Source of the DNA: Lysobacterales bacterium
GTDB lineage: Bacteria; Pseudomonadota; Gammaproteobacteria; Xanthomonadales; Ahniellaceae
Direction of reading: 5' to 3'
NCBI GenBank assembly: GCA_016721845.1
Contig: JADKHK010000013.1
Coordinates: 1,222,501-1,286,500 of the forward strand
Length of the DNA: 64,000 bases
The number at the start of each line of letters is the position of its first letter. The first letter of the stretch is position 1. The translations under genes were made by a program, and so were the position numbers. Of this stretch, positions 9,507 through 17,887 are shown one piece after another. Under the pieces are notes generated by a model. It ran no database searches and was not told where the DNA came from. It saw only the letters and a list, made by a program, of their open reading frames with translations.

Positions 9507-10466
9507 TTACCCCAACCCGGCCAACCACTCGTCGTCCGAACCGTCGTTGACGCCCTCGAACAGGATCGTCGACAGATAACGTTCACCAGTGTCCGGCAAC
9601 ATCGCCAGGATGGTCGCGCCCGGCGTCGCGCTCTCTGCGACTTTCAAGGCCGCGGCCAGCGTGCCGCCTGACGACAGACCCACGAAGATGCCTTCCTCGA
9701 CCGCCAGCCGGCGTGCGGTATCGCGCGCCAGCAGATCGTCGACCGGCACGATCTCATCGGCGATCGTGCGATTGAGCACGGCCGGCACGAAGTCGGGCGT
9801 CCAGCCCTGGATCTTGTGCGGCGCCCAGGCGTTGCCTGACAACAACGATGCACCGGCCGGTTCGGTCGCAGTGATGCGCGTCTCCGGACGGGCGAGCTTC
9901 AGCACTTCGCCGACCCCGGTGAGGGTGCCGCCGGTGCCCCAGCCGCTGACGAAATGGTCGAGCCGGCGTCCGGCGAAATCGCGCAGGATCTCGGCCGCGG
10001 TGGTGCTGCGGTGCCAGGCCGGATTGGCCGGATTCTCGAATTGGCGCGCGAGGAACCAGCCATGCTTCTTCGCGAGTTCTTCGGCACGACGAACCATGCC
10101 GCTGCCGCGTTCGGCCGCCGGCGTGAGGATCACCTTGCCGCCATAGGCGCGAATCAGTTTGCGGCGCTCGATCGAGAAGGTTTCCGTCATCACCGCAACG
10201 AACTTGTAGCCACGCGCAGCAGCCACCGCCGCGAGTGCGACGCCGGTATTGCCCGAGGTCGCTTCGACGATGGTATCGCCGGGCTTCAACTGGCCACGCT
10301 GCTCGGCGTCGAGCACGATCGCGAGCGCCAGCCGGTCCTTGACCGAGCCGGCCGGATTGAAGGCCTCGACCTTGACGTAGAGATCGACGTGCTTCGGCGC
10401 GATCCGGTGCAATTTCACGACCGGGGTGTTGCCGATGGTGTCGAGGATGGAATGGAAGATGGCCAT
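9507..10466 (-). CDS. cysK: Cysteine synthase (O-acetylserine sulfhydrylase)
   Basis: This PLP enzyme makes cysteine from O-acetylserine and sulfide, the last step of the assimilation pathway encoded nearby. The 319-residue protein has the PLP lysine in NPAGSVKDR (Lys43), the phosphate/substrate loop EATSGNTG, and the second loop GWGTGGTLTG near residue 176. The FVGLSSGG motif closes the C-terminal part. It lies 33 bp downstream of cysG on the same strand and is likely in its transcript. CysK and CysM types are close, but the length and loops fit CysK. Confidence 0.94.
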   Translation of the reverse strand: MAIFHSILDTIGNTPVVKLHRIAPKHVDLYVKVEAFNPAGSVKDRLALAIVLDAEQRGQLKPGDTIVEATSGNTGVALAAVAAARGYKFVAVMTETFSIERRKLIRAYGGKVILTPAAERGSGMVRRAEELAKKHGWFLARQFENPANPAWHRSTTAAEILRDFAGRRLDHFVSGWGTGGTLTGVGEVLKLARPETRITATEPAGASLLSGNAWAPHKIQGWTPDFVPAVLNRTIADEIVPVDDLLARDTARRLAVEEGIFVGLSSGGTLAAALKVAESATPGATILAMLPDTGERYLSTILFEGVNDGSDDEWLAGLG

Positions 10467-10499
10467 GTGGATGCTCCTGCGAGGCGGAAAGACGTGGAT

Positions 10500-11978
10500 T
10501 CAAGCGGCGAGAGGCAGCGACGCGGCGGCACCATCGCGGCGTGGACCGCAGCCATCGACCGGTGCCGCACCGAACCAGTGCAATCGGGTCGCGAGCGCGG
10601 CCACTTCCCCCAGGATCAGCAGCGCCGGGGTCCGCACGCCGTGGTCGCGGGCGATTTCGGGCAGTGCATCGAGTGTGCCGGTGATCACGCGTTGTTCCGG
10701 ACGACTGCCGTTTTCGATGATGGCGAATGGCGTCGATGCCGCCCGACCGTGCGCGATCAAGCGGTCGCGAATCCGTTCGAGCCCGGCCACACCCATGTAG
10801 AACGCCAGGGTCTGACGGTCCTGGGCCAGGCCGGCCCAGTCCAGTCGATCCGCGGACTGTTCGCAGTGCGCCGTCACCAGTCGTACCGACTGGGCGCGGT
10901 CGCGATGCGTCAACGGGATCCCGGCGTAAGCGGCACAGGCATTGGCCGCAGTGATGCCGGGCACCACCTCGAAGCGGATGCCGGCCGCCTGCAGCGCTTC
11001 CAGTTCTTCACCCCCGCGACCGAACACGAACGGGTCGCCGCCCTTGAGGCGCACGACACGCGCTCCGCGGTGCGCATGCGCGATCATCAATTCATGGATG
11101 CCGTCCTGCGCGACGCGATGATGTCCGGCCTGCTTGCCGACATCGATGAATGTCGCATCGCGTCGCGCCAGCGCCAGCACGTCGGCGCTGACCAGCTGGT
11201 CGTGCAAGATCACGTCGGCCTCGTTCAGGGCCCTCAGTGCACGCAGGGTCAGCAATCCGGCATCGCCCGGCCCGGCACCGACCAGCACGACCGAACCCTG
11301 CGCATCGACGGCATCAACCTCTCCGATTGCATCGCGCAACGCGATGTCCGCAGCGCGGACCTGCTGCGCCCGCACCAGTCGCGGCACGACGCCGGCCAGC
11401 ACGCGCTCGAACCAGCGCCGGCGCTGCGGCAGATCGGGCCAGCGCGCACGGATCGTGTCGCGATGGCGCTCGAACAGTTCGACCAGGGTGCCGAGCGAAT
11501 CGTCCAACGCCATCTCGACCTGCGCCCGCACGTGCCGGGCCAGCATCGGCGCCGCACCCGCCGAGGAAATCGCCACCTGCAATCGCCCGCGCTGCACCAC
11601 CGCCGGCAACTGCACGGCGGATAGCGCGACGTCATCGACGACATTCGCGAAGATCCGGCGCGCTTCCGCCGCTGCGGCAATGCGCGCGTTGGTGGCCGCA
11701 TCATTGGTCGCGGCGACGACCAGCCAAGCGCCGTCGAGCTGCGCGTCGTCAAACGCGCCGACCTGCAACGACACATCGCCCTGGTCGGCCAGCGCTGCCA
11801 CCTCGGCGGCGACGACTTTCGCGACCACGACGATCTCGGCACCGGTATCGCGCAAGGCCGCGATCTTGCGCGCCGCGACACTGCCGGCCCCGATCACGAG
11901 CACACGCCGTCCCCGCAGGTCCGCGAACAGCGGATACAGGCGATGCGCGACAGGCAGTTCGGAACGGTTCGGAAGCAT
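10500..11978 (-). CDS. cysG: Siroheme synthase (trifunctional)
   Basis: CysG makes siroheme, the prosthetic group of sulfite reductase (cysI, 18.6-20.3 kb). The 492-residue protein has the N-terminal precorrin-2 dehydrogenase/ferrochelatase module (VLVIGAGSVAARKIAAL near residues 27-43; ISSAGAAPMLARHVRAQVE). The C-terminal uroporphyrinogen III methyltransferase module starts near residue 228 (VVLVGAGPGDAGLLTLRAL, then RLKGGDPFVFGRGGEE and VPGITAANACAAYAGIPLTH). It is transcribed away from cysB, the likely regulator, across a 148-bp gap. Confidence 0.97.
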   Translation of the reverse strand: MLPNRSELPVAHRLYPLFADLRGRRVLVIGAGSVAARKIAALRDTGAEIVVVAKVVAAEVAALADQGDVSLQVGAFDDAQLDGAWLVVAATNDAATNARIAAAAEARRIFANVVDDVALSAVQLPAVVQRGRLQVAISSAGAAPMLARHVRAQVEMALDDSLGTLVELFERHRDTIRARWPDLPQRRRWFERVLAGVVPRLVRAQQVRAADIALRDAIGEVDAVDAQGSVVLVGAGPGDAGLLTLRALRALNEADVILHDQLVSADVLALARRDATFIDVGKQAGHHRVAQDGIHELMIAHAHRGARVVRLKGGDPFVFGRGGEELEALQAAGIRFEVVPGITAANACAAYAGIPLTHRDRAQSVRLVTAHCEQSADRLDWAGLAQDRQTLAFYMGVAGLERIRDRLIAHGRAASTPFAIIENGSRPEQRVITGTLDALPEIARDHGVRTPALLILGEVAALATRLHWFGAAPVDGCGPRRDGAAASLPLAA

Positions 11979-12126
11979 GCCCTCAACCTAGGCGTCCGCG
12001 TCGAAAACCGGAAATGGCGCAAAGGACTGGACTTATATCGTGGGAGCATAAGCCGCACTGGCTTTACAACTCCAGCCATCACCGCTAGCTTAAATTCATC
12101 CCTTTATCGCGATAGCGAGATATTTT
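11979..12126. promoter_or_regulatory. Divergent cysG/cysB control region
   Basis: This 148-bp gap carries the promoters of cysG (minus) and cysB (plus). It is more AT-rich than its surroundings near 12090-12125. A 10-bp palindrome TATCGCGATA at 12105-12114 lies just before the cysB start. CysB sites are poorly conserved, so assigning the palindrome to CysB autoregulation is inference. A TATAAG on the minus strand could serve as a cysG -10, but I see no well-spaced -35. Confidence 0.4.
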
Positions 12127-13131
12127 ATGACGCTTACGCAACTGCGCTTCATCGTCGCCATCGCCGACGCCAATCTCAACATCACCCAGGCCGCCACCAA
12201 GGTCCACGCGACCCAGCCGGGGCTGTCGAAGCAGCTCAAGCTGCTGGAGGACGAACTCGGCTTTCAGCTGTTCACGCGGCGTGCCCGCAGCGTCGAGGCG
12301 ATCACGCCGGCCGGCGAGAAAGTGCTGAAACACGCTCGCATCATCCTGGCCGAGGCCGCCAACATCCGTGCGGTGGCCGCCAATCTGCGTCGCGATGCCG
12401 ATGGCGAATTGCTGATCGCCACGACGCACACCCAGGCGCGCTACGTCTTGCCGCGACCGCTCGCGGCCTTGAAGCAGCGCTTCCCGCAAGTCGCCTTGCA
12501 TGTGGCGCCGGGCGGCGACGCCGAGACCGTGGCACGGCACGAGAAGGGCGAGGCCGACATCGCCATCGTCAGCAGTTCGGGAACGCCGCCGCAGGCCGAC
12601 CTGACCCTGCCGATCTACCGCTGGGATCGCGTCGTGCTGGTGCCTCGCGGCCACCCACTGACCACCCTCGAACGCGAACTCACCCTCGCCGACATCGCCG
12701 CGCATCCGCTGATCAGCTACGAATCGAGCCGCGCCGCCGATTCGTCGCTGCGCCGCGCTTTCCAGGACGCCGGGCTCGCGCCCGACATCAGCGTCACCGC
12801 ACGTGACGCCGACCTGATCAAGACTTACGTACGCACCGGCCTTGGCGTCGGCATCCTTGCCGAGATGGCGGTCGATGGCAGCGACGGCGACCTCGTCGCC
12901 CTGCCCGCCCGCGGACTGTTCCCGACCTGCACGACCTGGCTGCTGATCCGCAAGGACCGCGTGCTGCGCGACTACACCGAAGCCCTGATCCGCACCCTGA
13001 TTCCCGAGATCGACCTGCGCGACCTGCGCCGCGCCCTGACCGACGGCGAGCCCTTGCACCTCGCGCCGCGAACCTGGACGCAACGCGAGGATCTGTCGAA
13101 ACCGGCACCGGTCGGCGAGTTCCAGATCTGA
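12127..13131 (+). CDS. cysB: CysB-type LysR regulator of sulfur assimilation
   Basis: CysB activates cysteine biosynthesis genes when N-acetylserine (or O-acetylserine) accumulates under sulfur limitation. The 334-residue protein begins MTLTQLRFIVAIADANLNIT, which is the CysB N-terminus, followed by the winged helix-turn-helix (QAATKVHATQPGLSKQLKLLEDELGFQLFTRR, about residues 19-50). The periplasmic-binding-protein-like effector domain follows (VSSSGTPPQADLTLPIYRWD; LGVGILAEMAV). Its length is close to the 324 residues of E. coli CysB. It sits between cysG-cysK and, 5 kb on, cysJIH, all plausible targets. Confidence 0.95.
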   Translation: MTLTQLRFIVAIADANLNITQAATKVHATQPGLSKQLKLLEDELGFQLFTRRARSVEAITPAGEKVLKHARIILAEAANIRAVAANLRRDADGELLIATTHTQARYVLPRPLAALKQRFPQVALHVAPGGDAETVARHEKGEADIAIVSSSGTPPQADLTLPIYRWDRVVLVPRGHPLTTLERELTLADIAAHPLISYESSRAADSSLRRAFQDAGLAPDISVTARDADLIKTYVRTGLGVGILAEMAVDGSDGDLVALPARGLFPTCTTWLLIRKDRVLRDYTEALIRTLIPEIDLRDLRRALTDGEPLHLAPRTWTQREDLSKPAPVGEFQI

Positions 13132-13205
13132 ACCTTCGGTCGTATCGTTCATGCTCGGATATCCGCGAACGGATATGCTTCCGATCAAGATCGATGGAGC
13201 GCCCC

Positions 13206-13442
13206 ATGGCCACCGCAAAACTGTTCGTGCTCGGCAACTCGCAGGCAGTGCGCATTCCCGCGCGTTATCGCATCGACGCGACCGAGGTAGAAATCTTCCA
13301 GCGTGGCGACGAACTCGTGCTTCGCCCGAAGTTCCGTTCTGCGGCTGACATGTTCGCTGCGGCACGGGCCAAAGGGGGTGATTTTCAGGATTGGGTACGT
13401 CCCGACCAAGGGAAGCTTGAGCCAACACCGAAGTGGGACTGA
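13206..13442 (+). CDS. vapB: VapB-type antitoxin (AbrB/MazE fold)
   Basis: This 78-residue protein (MATAKLFVLGNSQAVRIPAR...) has the SpoVT/AbrB swapped-hairpin DNA-binding fold: short strands with the GNSQAVRIP turn, then VEIFQRGDELVLRP. The C-terminal tail, rich in Asp and Trp (GDFQDWVRPDQGK), would bind the toxin. I preferred the ATG at 13206 because a GGAG sits six bases upstream; an in-frame ATG at 13194 overlaps that site. The PIN toxin gene follows three bases after the stop. The pair lies just downstream of cysB. Confidence 0.88.
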   Translation: MATAKLFVLGNSQAVRIPARYRIDATEVEIFQRGDELVLRPKFRSAADMFAAARAKGGDFQDWVRPDQGKLEPTPKWD

Positions 13443-13445
13443 ATC

Positions 13446-13856
13446 ATGGCGGCGGAGTATCTGCTCGACAGCAATATTCTCATTGCCATCATCAACCAGA
13501 CGTCCCGGCCATTACTGAACAAGCTGGCTGGCCTCGCACCTCAGCGCATGCATCTGTCGGCGATCGTCCTCTCCGAATTGTTGACTGGTGTCGCGAAAGG
13601 CGGCCCCAATGCGTTGTCGCGGCAGGCAACGCTGAAGGAACTGATCGCCAGCATGACCCCTCTGTACTTCGATCATGATGCCGCCGATGCCTACGCTCGT
13701 ATTCGAGCAAAGCTGGAGGCCGCGGGTCAGACCATCGGGCCGATGGACTTGCTGATCTCCGCCCAGGCCATCAGTCGCAATCTGATACTGGTCACCGACA
13801 ACCTGCGTGAATTCCGCCGTGTGCCAGGGCTGGCCTGCGAAAACTGGCTGCGCTGA
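13446..13856 (+). CDS. vapC: VapC-type PIN-domain RNase toxin
   Basis: This 136-residue PIN protein has YLLDSNILIAII with the first catalytic Asp, LSELLTG with the conserved Glu, IGPMDLLISAQA with the third acid, and TDNLREFRRVPGLACENWL at the end. This is the canonical VapC arrangement, in which four acids bind Mg. VapC enzymes usually cut initiator tRNA or 23S rRNA; the target here is unknown. It forms a two-gene operon with the AbrB-type antitoxin. An inverted repeat 30 bp after the stop can end transcription. Confidence 0.9.
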   Translation: MAAEYLLDSNILIAIINQTSRPLLNKLAGLAPQRMHLSAIVLSELLTGVAKGGPNALSRQATLKELIASMTPLYFDHDAADAYARIRAKLEAAGQTIGPMDLLISAQAISRNLILVTDNLREFRRVPGLACENWLR

Positions 13857-13885
13857 ATCCATGATGATCTACGCATACGCAACCA

Positions 13886-13908
13886 AACGCCCGCGTAAGG
13901 CGGGCGTT
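13886..13908. terminator. Bidirectional hairpin between vapC and the ComEA-like gene
   Basis: A perfect 9-bp stem (AACGCCCGC / GCGGGCGTT) with a 5-base loop lies in the 77 bp between the convergent vapC and ComEA-like genes. There is only a weak T tail on either side. Similar hairpins follow the other two ComEA-like genes. Confidence 0.65.
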
Positions 13909-13933
13909 CGGGTGATGCCTGGGGATGTCCCGA

Positions 13934-14200
13934 TCACTTCGCGGCGACGGTCATCTGGTCGCGGTTCTTTTCGACCGTTTTCGGGCCGACGCCCTTGACG
14001 TTGGCGAGTTCGTCGACCGACTTGAAGGCGCCGTGTTCCTTGCGATAGTCGACGATGGCTTCGGCCTTGGCGGCGCCGATGCCGTTCAGCGTTTCCAGTT
14101 GCGCCGCACTGGCGGTGTTGAGGTTGATCTGGGCGGCGAAGGCGGCGAGCGAAGCCAGCGACAGCGTGAGACCGAGGACAAGCGACTTGATGAAGTTCAT
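13934..14200 (-). CDS. ComEA-like secreted helix-hairpin-helix protein (copy 1 of 3)
   Basis: This 88-residue protein has a signal peptide (MNFIKSLVLGLTLSLASLAA, cleavage after AFA), then one ComEA-type helix-hairpin-helix: INLNTASAAQLETLNGIGAA, AEAIVDYRKEHGAFKSVDEL and VKGVGPKTVEKNRD. In ComEA this fold binds double-stranded DNA in the periplasm during uptake for transformation. Single-domain copies are common in proteobacteria and their roles are mostly untested. Close paralogues lie at 37326-37595 and 51151-51435. All three share an upstream motif and a downstream hairpin. Confidence 0.88.
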   Translation of the reverse strand: MNFIKSLVLGLTLSLASLAAFAAQINLNTASAAQLETLNGIGAAKAEAIVDYRKEHGAFKSVDELANVKGVGPKTVEKNRDQMTVAAK

Positions 14201-14233
14201 GGCGTAGGTTCCTTTGCGGGTTGGGAATGGGCG

Positions 14234-14263
14234 CCGGTGTGCTCACCGGACAGGAACCATTCT
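14234..14263 (-). promoter_or_regulatory. Conserved upstream element of ComEA-like copy 1
   Basis: On the plus strand this region reads CTCACCGGA at 14242-14250 and CATTCT at 14258-14263, 34-63 bases before the start codon. Both blocks recur upstream of the other two paralogues with exactly the same offset of 16 bases. Here CCGGTG and CACCGG (14234-14249) form a hairpin with a 4-base loop. In gene direction the order is AGAATG, seven bases, TCCGGTGAG. It may be a promoter plus leader hairpin or a regulator site. Confidence 0.55.
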
Positions 14264-14364
14264 CGGCATCGGAGCACCACGCCGCCTCGGCGCGCTTCGG
14301 AAGCGGCGCTGCGCAAGTGACGCGCGCGAGCCTGCGAATTTTCCGAAGCCCGCGTGCTGTCTCG

Positions 14365-15264
14365 TCAGAGGTGCAACAGGCCGTCCATCATCACCACGGC
14401 ACCGCCACCGACATGCACGCGGGTGACCTCGCCCGCTTCTCGCATGGTGCGACCGAACAATCGGCTCGGGCGACCCATGTCTTCGCCCTGATGGATGCGC
14501 CACGTGCATTCGCCCTCGCCTGCACCCGGCAACGCGGTGCGCAAGGCGATCATCGCCGCGGTGGCGCTGCCGGTGGCGGGGTCTTCGGGCATGTCGTCGA
14601 GCGGCGCGAACATGCGTACATGCCAGTCGCCTTCGTGCTCGCCGCGAACATAAGCGTAGACACCATCGATGCCGATCGGACGAAGCACGCGGGCATGTAC
14701 CGATCGATCGCCACGCGCGCGGCGCAGCGCCTCGCGCGACGCGAGTTCGACGATCAGGAACGGCAAGCCGACCGATGCGATGCACGGTGCGTGATCGTCG
14801 ACGCGTAGGTCGCTGGGCGAGAGCCCGAGACATTCCGCGGCATCCTGCATCGCCACCATCGCACCAACGGCCAGTCGCTCCGGTGCACGCAACTCGGCCG
14901 CAACGACCACGCCGTCGCGCTGCTGCAAAGCCACGGGCACCAGGCCCGCGCCTTCCTCGAACAGGAACTGATCCGGCAGTGCCCGACCCAATCGTGCCCA
15001 TTCGCGCGCCAGCACCACCGCCGTGCCGACATTCGGATGTCCCGCGAACGGCACCTCGCGCGTCGGCGTGAAGATGCGCACGCGCGCCGTGTTGGCCGGA
15101 TCACGCGGCGGCAACACGAAGGTCGATTCCGAATAACCGAACTCGCGCGTGATTGCCTGCATCTGCGCGTCGGTCAATCCCTCCGCATCCAGCACGACGG
15201 CCAGCGGATTGCCGCCGAACGGCATGTCGGTGAACACATCGGCAGTGACATAACGACGCGGCAT
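14365..15264 (-). CDS. PhzF-family isomerase-like protein
   Basis: The PhzF family shares a diaminopimelate-epimerase-like two-domain fold and includes isomerases such as PhzF of phenazine synthesis and E. coli YddE. The start at 15264 (MPRRYVTADVFTDMPFGGNP) has GGAG six bases upstream. Characteristic blocks are MPFGGNPLAVVLDAEGLTD, REFGYSESTFV with the catalytic Glu, VRIFTPTREVPFAGHPNVGTA, and PEDPATGSATAA near the C-terminus. The length of 299 residues is typical. No phenazine genes are nearby, so the substrate is unknown. It lies 75 bp before the DUF2306 gene's stop, on the same strand. Confidence 0.88.
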   Translation of the reverse strand: MPRRYVTADVFTDMPFGGNPLAVVLDAEGLTDAQMQAITREFGYSESTFVLPPRDPANTARVRIFTPTREVPFAGHPNVGTAVVLAREWARLGRALPDQFLFEEGAGLVPVALQQRDGVVVAAELRAPERLAVGAMVAMQDAAECLGLSPSDLRVDDHAPCIASVGLPFLIVELASREALRRARGDRSVHARVLRPIGIDGVYAYVRGEHEGDWHVRMFAPLDDMPEDPATGSATAAMIALRTALPGAGEGECTWRIHQGEDMGRPSRLFGRTMREAGEVTRVHVGGGAVVMMDGLLHL

Positions 15265-15339
15265 GGCGGACTCCGGATTCAGGTCGGTCGGCATGCTCGC
15301 GTGTTTCCACATCGAAGCTCAAGCGGCGGATGAACCGGG

Positions 15340-16137
15340 TCACAGTCTCGGCCACCACATGAGCAGCATCGCCGCAATGGCGCCGGCCAGCGTCGCGATC
15401 GCCGCGAGCCCGATCACGGCCGTCGCGACATGCCGGACGAACGGCCGAGTCGATCGTTCGGCCGACAGATACGCCTCGTACACGGCCAACGGCGCCAGCC
15501 AACTGAGAAAACTGACCGCGATGAACACCCCACCGTCGTAGTCGACGCGGATGCCGAGCGGCATCAGCAACACGCCCGCGAGCAGGATGCCGACACGCAG
15601 GAACAGCACGCCATTGACCAGCAGGAAGGCACGGGTGGCGTGCCGCCGATGCGCGACGAAATCGCGCCGCCACGCAGTGCGCCATGCCATCGCGGCAAAG
15701 ACCAGAATCAACATGCCGTTCAGCGAGATAGACAGCGTGCTCGCGGCATTGATCTGTGCGCCCCGCACCCAGGTCAGATAGAAACCGCCGAGCGTCGCGA
15801 TGAGGGACGCCCCAAGGAACACGCGCCCGATCCAGCGGTGGACGACGGGATAGCGACGGCGGACGGCCGCCACGAACTGCATGGAACCGAGCAGCGTGAC
15901 CAGCGCCCCGAGATAGACGTGCACCAGCAGTTGCGCATTGCCGAAGGTATCGCCCGGCACATAACCGACGAGATGCGGCTTGGCGTTCCACGCGGCGTAG
16001 TCGCCGGACAGCAATGGCGGGGTGAAGAAGGCGATGATGAAGAAGGCGAACCCGAGCTGCGCCAGCAGGAAAGTCAGAAACCACAGGCGTGCGGCGCGGG
16101 CGAGCGCAGGATGGGCGGGACGAGCGGGATGCGACAT
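15340..16137 (-). CDS. DUF2306 family membrane protein
   Basis: This 265-residue protein has about seven transmembrane helices. It shows the DUF2306 pattern: HVYLGALVTLLGSMQFVAAVRRRYPVVHRWIGR in the second and third helices, and AWRRDFVAHRRHATRAFLLV near residue 155. Conserved His residues in the membrane region resemble heme or quinone sites, but no activity is established for the family. A GGAG Shine-Dalgarno precedes the ATG and lies in one arm of a small hairpin. It is divergent from a membrane-tethered AraC regulator, which may control it and the PhzF-like gene. Confidence 0.85.
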   Translation of the reverse strand: MSHPARPAHPALARAARLWFLTFLLAQLGFAFFIIAFFTPPLLSGDYAAWNAKPHLVGYVPGDTFGNAQLLVHVYLGALVTLLGSMQFVAAVRRRYPVVHRWIGRVFLGASLIATLGGFYLTWVRGAQINAASTLSISLNGMLILVFAAMAWRTAWRRDFVAHRRHATRAFLLVNGVLFLRVGILLAGVLLMPLGIRVDYDGGVFIAVSFLSWLAPLAVYEAYLSAERSTRPFVRHVATAVIGLAAIATLAGAIAAMLLMWWPRL

Positions 16138-16140
16138 GAG

Positions 16141-16159
16141 GCCTCCGTGACGGGGAGGC
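16141..16159 (-). promoter_or_regulatory. Hairpin covering the Shine-Dalgarno of the DUF2306 gene
   Basis: GCCTCC (16141-16146) and GGAGGC (16154-16159) on the plus strand form a 6-bp stem with a 7-base loop. In the DUF2306 mRNA the GGAG ribosome binding site lies in the stem, three bases before the ATG. This could hide the site and lower translation. The evidence is structural only. Confidence 0.4.
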
Positions 16160-16327
16160 GGGACGTTGCCGATCCGCGCGGAGGCCGTCTCGCCGAATCG
16201 CGAATCGGCGAGTCGAATCCCGTCCAGGAAGATCGGTGGTCAAGCGCGATTCACGGATGACCATCGCCGCTTGCCTGAAATCTCGTCCGCACCCAAGATC
16301 GCGCCGTCCTTCCCGCCACTCCAGCCC

Positions 16328-17482
16328 ATGATCCTGCTGACCTCCGTGTTGTCCTGGACCGTCGTCGCCGCCGTGCTCGTCGGCTTGTTCGATCTGCTGC
16401 GTCGTCGAACCAAGACCGTGGCCGAGATGGTGTTCGCCGTCTTCTCCGGCTCGCTGGCGATGGCGGTGCTGCAGCCTGAACTGGCCGAATCGCCGGACTG
16501 GGTGCTGGCGGGTCTGATCGTCGGCGGTTGCGCCACCTGCAACGGCTACTGGTTGTTCGCGCGCGCCCTGTTCCGCGGTGACGAGGGCGTGCGCTGGCCG
16601 CAGGTGGCCGTCGCGGTCGGCATCGCGTCGCTGATCCTGCTGAATCGCGCCACCGCCGCGCCCGCGGGTTCGCCCTGGCACACGGCCGTCGGTGCGCTGC
16701 TGACACTGACGAGTTCGACGGTGCTGGTGCTGGCGTTCGTCGAGGCCGTCCGGGGCTGGGCCGAACATCGCGATGCCGCGGAGCGACGGATGCGCATCGT
16801 GTTCATGGCGGTCTACGGCGCCTGCGTGCTGTCTGCCACGCTTATCGGCGCATTGGCTGCGACGGACGCGGTCTGGCAACCCGAACGGCGCCTGGTCGTG
16901 GTGCTGTGCGCGCTGTCGATCCTCGTCTTCTCGCAATGGGCACTGCGGCTGCGGCGCCGACAGGCTTCAACCAACGTGCGACCGGAACGAATCGCCGACG
17001 CGACATCGGACGCCGACGATGCCACGAGTGCGCTCGGCATCGATTCCGCCGTCAATCACACGCAGGCATCCGCCGCCGATGCAGCGGTCCTGGCCGAACT
17101 CCGATCCGTGGCTGCCGCCATCGATCGCGCGATGACCGTGGACAGGCTCTACCGCAATCCCGAACTGCGCACCGCCGATCTGGCCGAACACGTCCGCAGC
17201 ACCGAGCACAAGGTCAGTCGCGCCATCTCGGTCGTGCTCGGCGAGCGCAACGTCAACCAGCTGATCAACCGCCACCGCATCGCCTGCGCCTGCGCCCTGC
17301 TCGCGGACTCCGCGTCCCGCACCCCGATCATCGACATCGCCCACACCAGCGGCTTCGCCTCCCTCGGCCCCTTCAACCGCGCTTTCAAAGCCACGATGGG
17401 CTGCACGCCGTCGGCGTATCGCGCGTCAAGACTGCGTAGCGCAAATAGCGAAGACGTTGTCTCAGCAAGCCCAGCACAATAG
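16328..17482 (+). CDS. AraC-family regulator with N-terminal membrane domain
   Basis: This 384-residue protein starts at the ATG at 16328 (MILLTSVLSWTVVAAVLVGL). About seven hydrophobic segments occupy residues 1-215. They are followed by a ~60-residue polar linker and a C-terminal AraC-type DNA-binding domain (about 275-372). That domain contains LRTADLAEHVRSTEHKVSRAI as the first helix-turn-helix and PIIDIAHTSGFASLGPFNRAFKATMGCTPSAYR as the second. Membrane-anchored AraC regulators of this layout occur widely in proteobacteria, and signals are rarely known. The divergent DUF2306 and PhzF-like genes are plausible targets. Confidence 0.87.
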   Translation: MILLTSVLSWTVVAAVLVGLFDLLRRRTKTVAEMVFAVFSGSLAMAVLQPELAESPDWVLAGLIVGGCATCNGYWLFARALFRGDEGVRWPQVAVAVGIASLILLNRATAAPAGSPWHTAVGALLTLTSSTVLVLAFVEAVRGWAEHRDAAERRMRIVFMAVYGACVLSATLIGALAATDAVWQPERRLVVVLCALSILVFSQWALRLRRRQASTNVRPERIADATSDADDATSALGIDSAVNHTQASAADAAVLAELRSVAAAIDRAMTVDRLYRNPELRTADLAEHVRSTEHKVSRAISVVLGERNVNQLINRHRIACACALLADSASRTPIIDIAHTSGFASLGPFNRAFKATMGCTPSAYRASRLRSANSEDVVSASPAQ

Positions 17483-17538
17483 GCACTTCATTCGATCAAT
17501 GATGCCTGTGCACTTCACTTCAAAAATGGAGAACGCCA

Positions 17539-17886
17539 GTGGGTGAACCGTATCTCACGTCTATTGATGTTGAAGGGTGGTCGATTGACGACGGAGAAGC
17601 TGCACATCTAGAAAGCCCGGAGACATACTGGATTCCGCCACTCTCCAAACGCCAATCGCTAGAACCAGGGGCACTCGCAAAGTTGCGCTTCTATATCCGC
17701 GCCCCAGATGAATCTGGAAAATCGGTCGACCATGGCGAACGCATGTGGGTACAGGTTGTCGAAAAGAAGGGCAACTGGTACTTCGGAAAACTCGACAACG
17801 ATCCTTACTGCACCGACGAAATATGTGCTGGGCTCGAACTATGGTTTCAGCCGCGGCATGTCATCGACATTTACGACACCGAATAA
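17539..17886 (+). CDS. Small protein resembling DUF2314, probably horizontally acquired
   Basis: This 115-residue protein starts with a GTG at 17539, preceded by GGAG eight bases upstream. The second half (GERMWVQVVEKKGNWYFGKLDNDP, then a glycine and LWFQPRHVIDI) follows the DUF2314-like pattern: a MWV strand, G-x-L-x-NDP turn, and a final hydrophobic strand with His. I assign this only tentatively. Its DNA is richer in A/T and less biased at third positions than its neighbours, which suggests recent transfer. It is convergent with cysH, with one base between the stops. Function is unknown; DUF2314 proteins have been speculated to be immunity-like. Confidence 0.6.
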   Translation: MGEPYLTSIDVEGWSIDDGEAAHLESPETYWIPPLSKRQSLEPGALAKLRFYIRAPDESGKSVDHGERMWVQVVEKKGNWYFGKLDNDPYCTDEICAGLELWFQPRHVIDIYDTE

Positions 17887-17887
17887 A

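Noticed and set aside
12105..12114. TATCGCGATA as a proven CysB site
   Set aside because: CysB sites are degenerate and a 10-bp palindrome is too short to assign; it is only mentioned as part of the control region.
14365..15264. Phenazine biosynthesis operon
   Set aside because: Only a PhzF-fold gene is present; no phzA/B/C/D/E/G homologues are nearby, and most PhzF-like proteins are unrelated to phenazines.
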